Positions 53,364-63,100 of a stretch of 64,000 bases of DNA are shown here, one piece after another. Both the position numbers and the translations under genes were made by a program. The notes beneath the pieces are model-generated. The model searched no databases, was not told the DNA's origin, and saw only the letters and a program-made list of their open reading frames with translations. Location: the NCBI RefSeq assembly GCF_004912145.1, contig NZ_STGT01000001.1:186001-250000 (forward strand). Reading direction: 5' to 3'. The DNA comes from Peteryoungia rhizophila (GTDB lineage: Bacteria; Pseudomonadota; Alphaproteobacteria; Rhizobiales; Rhizobiaceae). How positions within the stretch are numbered: position 1 is the first letter of the stretch; each line of letters opens with the position of its first letter.

Positions 53364-54212
53364 TCATGCCAGCCTGTGCATCCAGAATTGCGGCGCGACC
53401 TTTTCCCGTTCCAAGAAGAGATTGAGCCTTGCCTCGTCGGTCACGTTGTTCGTCGCGTAGTCGGCGGCGTGAATGCCGCCCGAGATATAGAGAAGGTCGA
53501 GGCCTGCATCGACGGCGCCCTTGACGTCGGTCGGCATGCCGTCGCCGATGGCGAGCACGCGGGCCTTGTCGAAATCGCCGCGGGCTTCGCGGGCGGCAGC
53601 CAGCGTTGCTTCATAGATCGGCTTATGGGGCTTGCCGGCGATGCGGGTTTCGCCACCGAGTTCCGTGTAGAAGGCAGCGACCGCGCCAGCGCAGGGGATG
53701 ATGCGATGGCCGCGCTCGACCACCAGGTCGGGATTGGCGCAGATCAGCGGCACCTTGCGTCCGACGAAATCTGTCAGCATGTCGCGGTAATCTTCCGGCG
53801 TCTCCACCTCGTCGTCGAAGAAGCCGGTGCAGACCACGCAATCGGCCTCTTCCCTGGAGACGACCTCGACATCCAGGCCATCGAACAGCGGCAGGTCGCG
53901 CTCGGGGCCGAGCAGGTACACTTTCTTCGGGCCAGCGGCGATCAGGGTGCGGGTGACATCGCCCGAGGTGACGATGCGGTCATAGGCGCTGTCAGGCACG
54001 CCAATGGCGCGCAGCTGCGGAATGACGCCGATGGCGGGCCGTGGCGAATTGGTGATGAGGACGACGGTCAGGCCCTTGGCGCGGGCAGCCTCCAGCGCCT
54101 CGGAGGCAAGCGGAAAGGCATCGATGCCGTTGTGCAGCACGCCCCAGACGTCGCAGAGAATGACGTCGTAAGCTCCGGTCACGTCGCCGAGGGTGGAAAT
54201 GCTGCGGGTCAT
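53364..54212 (-). CDS. HAD-IIA (TIGR01459-like) hydrolase
   Basis: A 282-residue protein of the NagD/PGPase HAD-IIA type: nucleophile Asp in VILCDVWGVLHNG, ITNSPRP for motif II, Lys in GKPHKPIYE and IGDGMPTDVKGAVDAG for motif IV. The DxWG form instead of DxDG at motif I is typical of this subgroup. ATG 54212 begins the conserved MTRSISTLGDV; the frame is open further upstream. Upstream partner of ribF. Substrate unknown, likely a sugar phosphate or nucleotide. Confidence 0.87.
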   Translation of the reverse strand: MTRSISTLGDVTGAYDVILCDVWGVLHNGIDAFPLASEALEAARAKGLTVVLITNSPRPAIGVIPQLRAIGVPDSAYDRIVTSGDVTRTLIAAGPKKVYLLGPERDLPLFDGLDVEVVSREEADCVVCTGFFDDEVETPEDYRDMLTDFVGRKVPLICANPDLVVERGHRIIPCAGAVAAFYTELGGETRIAGKPHKPIYEATLAAAREARGDFDKARVLAIGDGMPTDVKGAVDAGLDLLYISGGIHAADYATNNVTDEARLNLFLEREKVAPQFWMHRLA

Positions 54213-54324
54213 CGTGTGTCCTGACTGCTGAAACTGTGTTCGGTGACATGGCAAAGGACGGGCGGCAAGGCAAGGGGCAAGCGTGCCGGAGGCCGAAAAT
54301 GGCAACCCATGCTTCCTTGTCAAC

Positions 54325-55665
54325 TCAAAGGAGGAAACGCGCGGCGAGCCCGAGCAGACCTGCCACGATCAGTGTCTTGCCGATGCCGAGATGGAAGCGG
54401 AAGATCATCACGGCCGCCACCAGAGCGATCACCAGGGCCTGCCAATCCAGAGACGACCAGACCGGGAGCGGGACGGAAAGCGAGAGTGGTCCGAAGTTCG
54501 CGAGATTCACCGGCTCTACGCGGGTAAAAATGACATGCAAGGCGAACCAGACGGCGAGATTGAGGATGACGCCGACGACGGCGGCAGTGATGGCCGACAG
54601 GGCTGCACTGAGGAGACGGTTGCCGCGCAGCCGCTCGATATAGGGAGCGCCGGCGAAGATCCAGATGAAGCTCGGGATGAAGGTGGCCCAGGCGGCGATC
54701 ACGCCACCGAGCAGCCCGCCGACCAAGGGATTTAGTACCCCGCTCTCACGAAAACCGGCGAGGAAGCCGACATAGGAGAGCACGAGAACCAGCGGGCCGG
54801 GCGTCGTTTCGGCAAGTGCCAGCCCGTCCAGCATCTCGCCGGGTTTCAGCCAGGCATAGTGATCGACCGCGACCTGGGCGACATAGGCGAGCACGGCATA
54901 GGCACCGCCGAAGGTGACGAGCGCCATCGTGGAGAAAAACGTCTGGACCTCGGGAAGTGCGGTTTCCGGAAGGAGCAGCCAGAGAAGCGGCAGGGGTGCC
55001 AGCCAGACGGCGACCCAGAACAGCAGTGTTGCGAACTGGCGGAGAAGTGGTGGCCGTGCGCGGACTTCCTCGGAGATCTCGACGGCCGCTGATGGTACGC
55101 CTCGGGCGTGGACGAGGCCGATCATGGCGGCCGCAAGCACAACAAGCGGGAACGGCAGGGAGAAAAAGAAAAGCGCGATGAAGGCGGCCGCCGCGAGGCC
55201 GCGGTGGAAACCGCTCTTCAATGCCCGTTTGCCGATCCTCACGACGGCTTCGACGACGATCGCCAAGACCGCCGCCTTAAGACCGAAGAACATGCCCGTG
55301 ACGAGGCTCGCCTCCTGATAGAGCGCATAGAGACTGGACAAACCGAGGATGATGGCGAGCCCCGGCAACACGAAGAGCAGACCGGCGACGATGCCGCCGC
55401 GCACTCCATGGAGCAGCCAGCCGATATAGGTCGCGAGCTGTTGGGCTTCGGGGCCAGGAAGCAGCATGCAATAGTTCAGGGCATGCAGATATCGGTCTTC
55501 GTCGATCCAGCGCTTCTCCTCGACGCAGATCTTATGCATCAGCGCAATCTGGGCTGCCGGCCCGCCGAAGGACATGAGGCCGATGCGGGCAAAGGCAGAG
55601 ACGAGTTCGGCAAATGTCGGCCGGATCTCGGTGACCGTGTCCGGACCGTCTACGGCGATGCTCAT
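54325..55665 (-). CDS. chrA: Chromate transporter ChrA (long-chain type)
   Basis: A 446-residue member of the CHR superfamily with two homologous halves: FARIGLMSFGGPAAQIALMH near the N-terminus and the matching second-half FFSTMALVTFGGAYAVLAYVAQ with LAETTPGPLVLVLSYVGFLAG. About 10 hydrophobic helices. Exports chromate from the cytoplasm. Its start overlaps the preceding chromate-resistance gene by 4 bases (ATGA), so the two are one operon. Confidence 0.94.
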   Translation of the reverse strand: MSIAVDGPDTVTEIRPTFAELVSAFARIGLMSFGGPAAQIALMHKICVEEKRWIDEDRYLHALNYCMLLPGPEAQQLATYIGWLLHGVRGGIVAGLLFVLPGLAIILGLSSLYALYQEASLVTGMFFGLKAAVLAIVVEAVVRIGKRALKSGFHRGLAAAAFIALFFFSLPFPLVVLAAAMIGLVHARGVPSAAVEISEEVRARPPLLRQFATLLFWVAVWLAPLPLLWLLLPETALPEVQTFFSTMALVTFGGAYAVLAYVAQVAVDHYAWLKPGEMLDGLALAETTPGPLVLVLSYVGFLAGFRESGVLNPLVGGLLGGVIAAWATFIPSFIWIFAGAPYIERLRGNRLLSAALSAITAAVVGVILNLAVWFALHVIFTRVEPVNLANFGPLSLSVPLPVWSSLDWQALVIALVAAVMIFRFHLGIGKTLIVAGLLGLAARFLL

Positions 55666-56486
55666 GGCTTTCCCTCAGTGCGCGGACCGCGGGCGATCCA
55701 GTCATGCTTTTCGTCCATGGCGTCCCGCGCCCATCGGTACAGGGCATCGTAGATCACGAGCCCCTGCTCCAATTGATGAAGGTCGCTGGAATGAAGCCTC
55801 GACAGGCCAAGCGAGACCGCCAGCAGGCCGGCAGCCTCCGGCGCGAGATCGAGCCGGTTGGTATCGGCGCCACGGACGATGCGTGCCAGCGTCATGAGCG
55901 CTGGCGTTTCGAGCCCGAATTCGGCGAGCATGGTATCGAAGGTGCAGAGCTCGCCGCGATGGCTCCAAAAGCCTTCGTCCATATCGAACGGGATCGCGCC
56001 GAACCGCTCGGCGACGGCGTCGACTTCCGAGGGAGACACGAACAGGAAGCGGGCGAATGGATCGACGAAACGGCGGATCAACCAGGGGCAGGCGATCCGG
56101 TCTATCTTTGGCCGGTTGCGCGTCACCCAGAGCGTCCCGCCGGTGCGCGTCGGGAGATGCACCATGGGTACGCGGGGCAGCCCTGCCTCAGCCCAGGCGA
56201 GGGTGCCGCCATCCAGCACCTCTGCCGAGATCCCCAGAAGGCGCAGATGTGCTGCCACACCTTCCGAGAGCTTGCGCCCCTTCTGGCAAATGACCACGAC
56301 GGAGGAGGATTTGATCTCGGGAGCCCATTGCTCGACGGTGCGATGATCGCGCCGAACGGCTACCGGCAAAAGCATGGGGTCGGCCTCGACATCCTCGTCG
56401 ATGCGCACGTCCACGAGAAGGGGCGACTGGGATGAACCGAGCAAGCGAAAGAGTTTGTCTGCGGAAATTGCGCCAAAGGGTGCCAT
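55662..56486 (-). CDS. Rhodanese-ChrB-like chromate resistance protein
   Basis: A 274-residue protein: residues about 10-105 are a rhodanese-like domain with candidate active-site Cys in VVVICQKGRKLS; residues about 130-270 match the ChrB-type domain (RPKIDRIACPWLIRRFVDP, CTFDTMLAEFG, GADTNRL). ChrB-related proteins help chromate-responsive regulation and resistance. It is the first gene of the chr operon, overlapping chrA. ATG 56486 gives a conserved-looking start; the frame is open upstream. The link of a sulphur-transfer domain suggests a thiol-based chromate handling step. Confidence 0.9.
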   Translation of the reverse strand: MAPFGAISADKLFRLLGSSQSPLLVDVRIDEDVEADPMLLPVAVRRDHRTVEQWAPEIKSSSVVVICQKGRKLSEGVAAHLRLLGISAEVLDGGTLAWAEAGLPRVPMVHLPTRTGGTLWVTRNRPKIDRIACPWLIRRFVDPFARFLFVSPSEVDAVAERFGAIPFDMDEGFWSHRGELCTFDTMLAEFGLETPALMTLARIVRGADTNRLDLAPEAAGLLAVSLGLSRLHSSDLHQLEQGLVIYDALYRWARDAMDEKHDWIARGPRTEGKP

Positions 56487-56855
56487 GTTCGAGGTCCGTT
56501 GTCTGGAGAATGACGGATGCGAAATTCCGGCATGGCGCCTCATGGAGGTTTCGCGCACTCCACGCCTCGACATTTTCAGATCTGAATGGAGCTGTCAAAC
56601 ACTTCAATGGCTTGCGGGGGACGAGACGGAGCCGGCTGGGAAGCCGGCCAGCGGCGAGTCGCCAGGCAATCGTCGGGACGGAAAAAGCGCATCGGCGGGA
56701 CGGGACAGCAGCGATGTTTTTCGTCAACGCGCTTGACTCGGTCGAGCGCTGTTCTTATCTCAAGCTCGCTGGCACTCACCAAGAGCGAGTGCTAACAGTA
56801 TCGATGCGGACCCGCTCTGCGGTCCGCGAATGTCATTTGATCGAGGGATTAGACA
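56487..56855. other. Divergent region between the chr operon and groESL
   Basis: About 370 bases without a gene. The right half holds the groESL promoter and CIRCE listed next; the left half should contain the chr promoter, but no clear box is visible. Confidence 0.5.
56732..56795 (+). promoter_or_regulatory. groESL promoter with CIRCE operator
   Basis: A promoter TTGACT (56733-56738), 16 bases, TTATCT (56755-56760) also fits an RpoH-type CTTGA box. Directly after it is a CIRCE-like dyad: CTGGCACTC (56769-56777), 9 bases, GAGTGCTAA (56787-56795). The right arm is perfect and the left has two mismatches. HrcA repression of groESL through CIRCE is well established in alphaproteobacteria. Confidence 0.85.
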
Positions 56856-57152
56856 ATGGCAAGCACAACTTTCCGTCCGCTGCACGACCGCGTTGTAGTC
56901 AAGCGCGTCGAGTCCGAAGCAAAGACCAAGGGCGGCATCATCATTCCTGACACTGCCAAGGAAAAGCCTGCTGAAGGCGAAATCGTCGCTGTTGGCCCTG
57001 GCGCCCGCGACGAAAGCGGCAAGCAGATCGCTCTCGACGTCAAGGTCGGCGACCGCGTCCTGTTCGGCAAGTGGTCCGGCACCGAGGTCAAGCTCGACGG
57101 CGAAGACCTGCTGATCATGAAGGAAGCCGACATCATGGGCGTCATCGGCTGA
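56856..57152 (+). CDS. groES: Co-chaperonin GroES
   Basis: A 98-residue heptamer-forming lid of the GroEL cavity. Sequence shows [33 protein letters not shown], where the mobile loop (about 18-33) lies, and [21 protein letters not shown]. Start ATG 56856. Followed by groEL after 68 bases in the same operon. Confidence 0.98.
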   Translation: MASTTFRPLHDRVVVKRVESEAKTKGGIIIPDTAKEKPAEGEIVAVGPGARDESGKQIALDVKVGDRVLFGKWSGTEVKLDGEDLLIMKEADIMGVIG

Positions 57153-57163
57153 TCTCAGCCTGA

Positions 57164-58861
<1,698 letters not shown>

Positions 58862-58893
58862 GACCCATCGGGTCTTACAATCTGAGCCAACCG

Positions 58894-58934
58894 GTTCAGT
58901 ATTCGAGAAGGGCGGCCCTCGGGTCGCCCTTTTT
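58894..58934 (+). repeat. Near-direct repeat, copy A (covers the groEL terminator)
   Basis: Positions 58894-58930 match 59980-60015 with two substitutions and one indel, and the match continues into the T run with one further substitution (GTTCAGT..TTCGAGAAGGGCG..CCC..CGGGTCGCCCT). Copy A is a working terminator; copy B has GTTT instead of TTTTT. Confidence 0.85.
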
Positions 58935-58935
58935 C
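58905..58935 (+). terminator. Intrinsic terminator of groESL
   Basis: AGGGCG (58909-58914) with CGCCCT (58925-58930), nested CCC/GGG inside, followed by a five-T run. A smaller perfect hairpin TAAGACCC-ATC-GGGTCTTA lies directly after the groEL stop at 58860-58878. Confidence 0.88.
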
Positions 58936-58948
58936 ATGGCCAGCGCTG

Positions 58949-59878
58949 CTAGTTCTTGAAAACAGTGCAAGGAACGCCCGCAGCCCTGATGTCGGCGCAG
59001 AGCTTGTTCGCCTCCTGACGGGTTTCGCGGCCGATCCTTGCGGCATAGCGGGGGCTGTAGCCGAAATTGCCGCCGCGCTGGCGCACGATCAGGGCGCGCT
59101 CGGCGTTGAGTGGCGCCGGCAGGCGGCTGAGGGCGCGCGTGAACAGCTGGTCGACGATGGCTGGGCGGAAATGTGCGGCCAATTGCACGCCCCATGGCGC
59201 CCAATCAGCAGAGCCTGCAAAGACTGGCTCCTTCATCCGGCGCTTGTCTGCGAGAACCACACAGGCATCCTGAAAGCTCGAGGTTTCGTCCAATGTCGGC
59301 GCTGCGATCTCCGGCGGCTGATCCCGCCACATCTCGACCGTCGCACCAGTGATGGCGAAGACATAGTCCCGCGTTTCGATGGGCAGGCGCTCGGTGGACA
59401 GGAATCGTGAAAAACCATTTTCGCCGGCGTTGTACGCTGCCGCAGCGAAGCCGAAATTTCCGAAGCGGGTCCTCAGTTCGACCAGATAGCCGGCAGACGC
59501 ATCGAGCGCCTCAAGCACGTCAAAACTGTTGGTTAGCCCGCGCATGCGCGCTGTACCGGGCATGAACTGGGCGATGCCTTCCGCCCCTTTCGGACTGACC
59601 GCCTCTGGCCGGAAGAGACTTTCCCGCCAGATCAGGCGAGCGAAAAACGCAGGAGGCACGTCGTGCACTTCCGAAAAATGGCCGATCGCGCGGCAGAGAT
59701 CGGCGTTGAAGCTGTCACGCCTGATACAAAGAGAAGACGAGCCATAGATGCCCGCATAGAGGCATGCCGGCTCGTCTGTTGAAATCGGCGGCTCGGCATG
59801 CGCGCTCGTGGTGCCGGACGCGACCGCTGTCACGAGAATGCCACCCGCAAGAATGAGGGCTCGCCGCGTGATATCCAT
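58949..59878 (-). CDS. Soluble lytic transglycosylase-type secreted protein
   Basis: A 309-residue exported protein. A signal peptide (MDITRRALILAGGILVTAVA, then SGTTSAHA) is followed by an SLT domain (about 60-190): FARLIWRESLFRPEAVSPKGAEGIAQFM with catalytic Glu, and GFAAAAYNAGENG. The C-terminal part (about 215-309) is unrelated to known lysozyme domains but contains FGYSPRYAARIGR, resembling SPOR-like repeats. ATG 59878 is used since GGGGGGCAGG lies before it; the frame is open for 61 more codons. It cleaves peptidoglycan glycosidic bonds. Convergent with groEL. Confidence 0.88.
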   Translation of the reverse strand: MDITRRALILAGGILVTAVASGTTSAHAEPPISTDEPACLYAGIYGSSSLCIRRDSFNADLCRAIGHFSEVHDVPPAFFARLIWRESLFRPEAVSPKGAEGIAQFMPGTARMRGLTNSFDVLEALDASAGYLVELRTRFGNFGFAAAAYNAGENGFSRFLSTERLPIETRDYVFAITGATVEMWRDQPPEIAAPTLDETSSFQDACVVLADKRRMKEPVFAGSADWAPWGVQLAAHFRPAIVDQLFTRALSRLPAPLNAERALIVRQRGGNFGYSPRYAARIGRETRQEANKLCADIRAAGVPCTVFKN

Positions 59879-60539
59879 CCAGACCTGCCCCCCGTCGACG
59901 GAAAGATGGATCCGATCGTATTCGCTTTCGCCACCAGCGCAATCGATTCGCCTTGTCGGCCTTTCATCTGGACCAGAAAGTTCAGTCTTCGAGAAGGGCG
60001 ACCCCGGGTCGCCCTGTTTACGTGCTGGCTCGTGGTGCGCCCAAAGATGGAGCAGCCGCATCTGTCAGCAGCGGTTGACAGTAGCCTGCCCCATGCAACA
60101 AATTGCGCCGCACCGGAGATCGGCGGCAAGTCGAGTCGAGTTGCCCACCTTATCCAATATTCTTAATATTTCATCATTCTAATACTTTTAAGCTTTCAGA
60201 ATTGAAACAGTTCCTGCACCAATTCGGAACGTGAGCCGTTTTCACGTTGAATAAATCATGGTATCGAAACCGTTAATTCCGGCGCGTGCAAGATTTTCTT
60301 CTTCAACCTTCTTGTGGGAGACGGTTGAAAGCCTGCTCTAGCTTGCGCGCAAAGAGCACGCATCGTGGCGACGGGGGCAACTCGCGACGGTGGTTTACGC
60401 CTGCTGACCCTTCGGATCGACCGAAAGGTCTCAGCATCGACATCGTGTGTTCCCGAAGGACGGAAGCACGGTGTCTGCGGTTTGGCGGATCGCTTGAGGA
60501 ACCTGGTGAACGGGCATCCGTTCGCCAGCGTTTCCGGTT
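59879..60539. other. Long gene-free region before the unknown protein
   Basis: About 660 bases with no coding frame I believe in. It contains repeat copy B, an A+T-rich stretch (about 60140-60290) unlike the surrounding high GC, the dyad AACGTGA-N7-TCACGTT at 60228-60248 and the dyad TTCAACC-N14-GGTTGAA at 60302-60329. A long promoter region or a small RNA gene is possible; neither can be shown. Confidence 0.4.
59980..60019 (+). repeat. Near-direct repeat, copy B
   Basis: Second copy of the 37-bp repeat at 58894, about 1.09 kb away, in the same orientation. It contains the same hairpin (AGGGCGACCC / GGGTCGCCCT) and lies about 100 bases upstream of the transglycosylase start codon. The two copies bracket that gene. 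Confidence 0.85.
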
Positions 60540-61067
60540 TTGGCCGGATGGGGGTCGGCTTTGGAGAGCAAATCTCCAGGGCTGGAAAAATTGGGGCCAG
60601 TTCTGGCTATCGACTTGGGGATCGCCTTGTTCAAAATCGCGAATGCAGATCTTGCGACCACCTTTATGGTGAGCGAACAGGAAGGAGACGGCTTGCTGGG
60701 ACAGCATGCCTGCCGCTTCGGCCTGTCGGAAGACTGGACGGGCGACCTGACTAACGGCCTTCTGAAACTGGGGGAGAGTGCGCGCGCGCTGCACGGCCTC
60801 AACACGCATGAATGCGGGCTGCTGACGGTCATGCGCTGCTATGATCCGGCGGATCGCGGACACATTCTGCGGCTCTTCGAACAGGCCGCCACGCAGCCGT
60901 CCCGCTTCTGCTACTCGACCACCATCGTCGCGGCATCCCAGCACCGCCAGCCGGTCTTCTGCATCGGCGAGTCCTCCGGCTTCGAAAACACCGGCGGCAA
61001 CATGGTCGGGCTTTTCATCTTCCCGCGTTTCCAGTTGCCGACGACAGCCTCCGTCACGCCCGCCTGA
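60540..61067 (+). CDS. Unknown protein with a PAS-like C-terminal pattern
   Basis: An open frame of 175 codons, start uncertain: TTG at 60540 (first possible), 60561 or 60591; an upstream in-frame stop is at 60507. The body from VLAIDLGIALFKIANADLA onward looks coding, with VMRCYDPADRGHILRLFEQAA, FCYSTTIVA, PVFCIGESSGF and GLFIFPRF in order, resembling the helix-then-strands pattern of a PAS domain. Four Cys are present (VMRC, FCYS, FCIG, ACRFG). No known function. It stands alone, and the DoxX gene follows about 200 bases on. Confidence 0.6.
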   Translation: MAGWGSALESKSPGLEKLGPVLAIDLGIALFKIANADLATTFMVSEQEGDGLLGQHACRFGLSEDWTGDLTNGLLKLGESARALHGLNTHECGLLTVMRCYDPADRGHILRLFEQAATQPSRFCYSTTIVAASQHRQPVFCIGESSGFENTGGNMVGLFIFPRFQLPTTASVTPA

Positions 61068-61230
61068 GATCCCGCCAAGCCAGCACCCTGTGGCCTCAAT
61101 CAATGGGGGGGCATGGAAGCTGATGCTGGCCTCTTATCGTTTCCTTTTTGTGAACGATCAGTCAAAGACTGTTCATCTATGCCTGCGACAAAAAAGCAGG
61201 CATCTAGGCTCCCGGAACTGAGACCACCGG

Positions 61231-61246
61231 TGAAACAGGGGTTTCA
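61231..61246. promoter_or_regulatory. Short dyad upstream of the DoxX gene
   Basis: TGAAAC-AGGG-GTTTCA at 61231-61246, about 30 bases before the DoxX ATG. A second imperfect dyad built on TGAAC / GTTCA and AGTC-AAA-GACT lies at 61151-61175. Possible regulator or transcript-leader structures. Confidence 0.3.
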
Positions 61247-61274
61247 GGCATCAACGCCAAATGGAGCCTCCCCC

Positions 61275-61724
61275 ATGTCGTCCACCAATAATACACTTCT
61301 CGTTCTCGTCCGCGTTCTCCTCTCCTTCATGTTCATCATGTCGGGCTTCGGCAAGCTTGCCGACCCTGCCGGAACCGCCGGCATGATCTCGGGTGCCGGC
61401 CTGCCTGCTGCCGACCTGCTCGCCTACGCCGCCGGTCTCTTCGAACTCGTCGCAGGCCTCTTCATCCTCGTCGGCTTCCAGACCAAGATCACTGCCTGGA
61501 CCGTCGCACTGTTCTGCGTATTCACCGGTCTCGTCTTCCACACCGGCACGGTTGCCATCGAAGGCTGGCCGGAAGGCGCACTCGGCTGGATCAACACGCT
61601 GAACCAGATCATGGTGATGAAGAACATCACGCTGGCCGGCGGCTATATCGCGCTTGCCATCGTCGGCGCCGGCGCCTACTCGATCGACGCACGCCGCGGT
61701 TCGGCACAGGCCGTCGCCGCCTGA
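61275..61724 (+). CDS. DoxX-family membrane protein
   Basis: A 149-residue four-helix membrane protein of the DoxX/YphA family (VLVRVLLSFMFIMSGFGKLADP, ELVAGLFILVGFQTK, ALFCVFTGLVFHT, MVMKNITLAGGYIALAIV). The KNIxLxGG end motif is typical. Related proteins are linked to quinone or thiosulphate redox and stress protection. ATG 61275 is chosen as the conserved N-terminus; frame is open further upstream. Ends at a strong bidirectional terminator. Confidence 0.9.
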   Translation: MSSTNNTLLVLVRVLLSFMFIMSGFGKLADPAGTAGMISGAGLPAADLLAYAAGLFELVAGLFILVGFQTKITAWTVALFCVFTGLVFHTGTVAIEGWPEGALGWINTLNQIMVMKNITLAGGYIALAIVGAGAYSIDARRGSAQAVAA

Positions 61725-61742
61725 TATCCCTGCCCCACAAGG

Positions 61743-61780
61743 CAAAAAGAAACCCGCCGGAGCGATCCGGCGGGTTTTTT
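61743..61780. terminator. Bidirectional intrinsic terminator between DoxX and the methyltransferase
   Basis: Perfect 11-bp stem AACCCGCCGGA (61751-61761) and TCCGGCGGGTT (61766-61776), with a GCGA loop, TTTTTT on the plus-strand side and TTTTT on the minus-strand side. It serves both converging genes. Confidence 0.93.
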
Positions 61781-61797
61781 CGTATCTGTGCCTGCCA

Positions 61798-62397
61798 CTA
61801 AGCCTTTTGCGCCAGCCAGACGGTTGCGCCGCCGCATGCGGGGTCTTCGACCACGTGCTGCAGGACCACGAAGCCGTTTTCCGACAGGAGGGATCGATAC
61901 TCCTCGGGATCGAGGCTCGCGTGATAGAGTGGCTCGCCCTCGAACTCGCCGATTGCCACAGCGGCTGCCGGTCCCGATGTGAACATCAGGGTGCCACCAC
62001 TGCCGGCATGTGATGCGAAGCGCGGAAACATCGCCCGCTGTGCCTCAGGCGTGAGATGGAAAAAGCTGTGCCAGGCGACGATCGCATCGAATGTCCGATC
62101 GAGAGACAGATCCCGCATATCGCCGACATGAAAGTCGTGTGCCGGGAACCTCTCACGGCAGAGGCGGACAAGGGGTTCGGACACGTCGAGCCCGGTGACG
62201 ACAAAGCCTCTGCCGATAAGGTCCGCCGCGATGGGTTCGCCAGAGCCGCATCCGAGGTCGAGCACATGGGCACCGGGCTGCAACGGTGCGACAAGCCGAT
62301 CGAGCCAAGGACGCTCGAAGAGGTCTCTTCCCCGCACGCGATCAAAGGCTTCGGCGTGACGCGCATACAATCCTGGAATGGCATCCGCGTGTGACAT
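61798..62397 (-). CDS. Class I SAM-dependent methyltransferase
   Basis: A 199-residue Rossmann methyltransferase (Methyltransf_25/11 type): SAM motif VLDLGCGSGEPIA (residues about 45-57), VTGLDVSEPLVRLCRERF for the acidic loop, and FDAIVAWHSFFHLTPEAQ. No fused substrate domain. Starts 7 bases downstream of the hisG stop, so it may be cotranscribed with hisZ-hisG; no histidine role is known. Small-molecule substrate likely. Confidence 0.85.
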   Translation of the reverse strand: MSHADAIPGLYARHAEAFDRVRGRDLFERPWLDRLVAPLQPGAHVLDLGCGSGEPIAADLIGRGFVVTGLDVSEPLVRLCRERFPAHDFHVGDMRDLSLDRTFDAIVAWHSFFHLTPEAQRAMFPRFASHAGSGGTLMFTSGPAAAVAIGEFEGEPLYHASLDPEEYRSLLSENGFVVLQHVVEDPACGGATVWLAQKA

Positions 62398-62404
62398 GGG
62401 GCCC

Positions 62405-63100
62405 TCAGAGCACGCCGCTGATGGCCTCGACGATGCGACCGATCATAGGATTGCCCTCATGCTCGGGCTTCCTGGCGCGCACGAGGCAAGCTTCGGAGCG
62501 CAGGATGACTCCATCTGACAGCACCTTCAGGTGGTTGGCGCGCAAAGTCGAGCCAGTCGAGGTGATGTCGACGATGATATCGGCCTGGCCGGCAGCGGGG
62601 GCGCCTTCGGTGGCGCCCAGGCTTTCGACGATGCGATAAAGCTGAATGCCGTGCTGGCGCGAAAAATGCTGCTGCGTCAGGCGCCAGTATTTGGTGGCGA
62701 TCGCGAGGCGCCGGCCATGGCGGGTGCGGAATTCGGCGGCGACGTCGCCGAGATCAGCCATGGTGTCGACATCGTACCAGACCTCGGGCACGGCCACGAT
62801 TACATCCGCATGGCCGAAGCCGAGGCGGGCCGATATCTCGACGCGGGCGTCTGCTTCCGCCAGCCCCTCGCGGATCAGGTCTTCGCCGGTCACGCCGAAA
62901 TCGACGGTGCCATTGCCGATCTCGCGTGAGATCTCGGAGGCCGAGAGATAGGCGATCTCGACTTCATCGAAGCCTTCAACGCGACCGCGATAGGAGCGGT
63001 CATTGCCGACGGCAACGATCTTCATGCCGGCACGCTCGAAGATGGCGGAGGCATCGTCCTTCATGCGGCCCTTGGAGGGCAGACCGATGGTGATGGTCAT
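62405..63100 (-). CDS. hisG: ATP phosphoribosyltransferase, short form
   Basis: Catalyses the first step of histidine synthesis, joining PRPP and ATP. The 231-residue short form lacks the C-terminal allosteric domain and needs HisZ. Diagnostic stretches: [24 protein letters not shown] at the N-terminus, [13 protein letters not shown], and [18 protein letters not shown] (PRPP loop). Its ATG overlaps the hisZ stop, so expression is coupled. Confidence 0.96.
   Translation of the reverse strand: MTITIGLPSKGRMKDDASAIFERAGMKIVAVGNDRSYRGRVEGFDEVEIAYLSASEISREIGNGTVDFGVTGEDLIREGLAEADARVEISARLGFGHADVIVAVPEVWYDVDTMADLGDVAAEFRTRHGRRLAIATKYWRLTQQHFSRQHGIQLYRIVESLGATEGAPAAGQADIIVDITSTGSTLRANHLKVLSDGVILRSEACLVRARKPEHEGNPMIGRIVEAISGVL

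Noticed and set aside
60226..60248. GGAAC...CGTT resembling an EcfG promoter in the long gap
   Set aside because: Spacing is 14 bases rather than 16-17; the bases also form part of a dyad that explains them.
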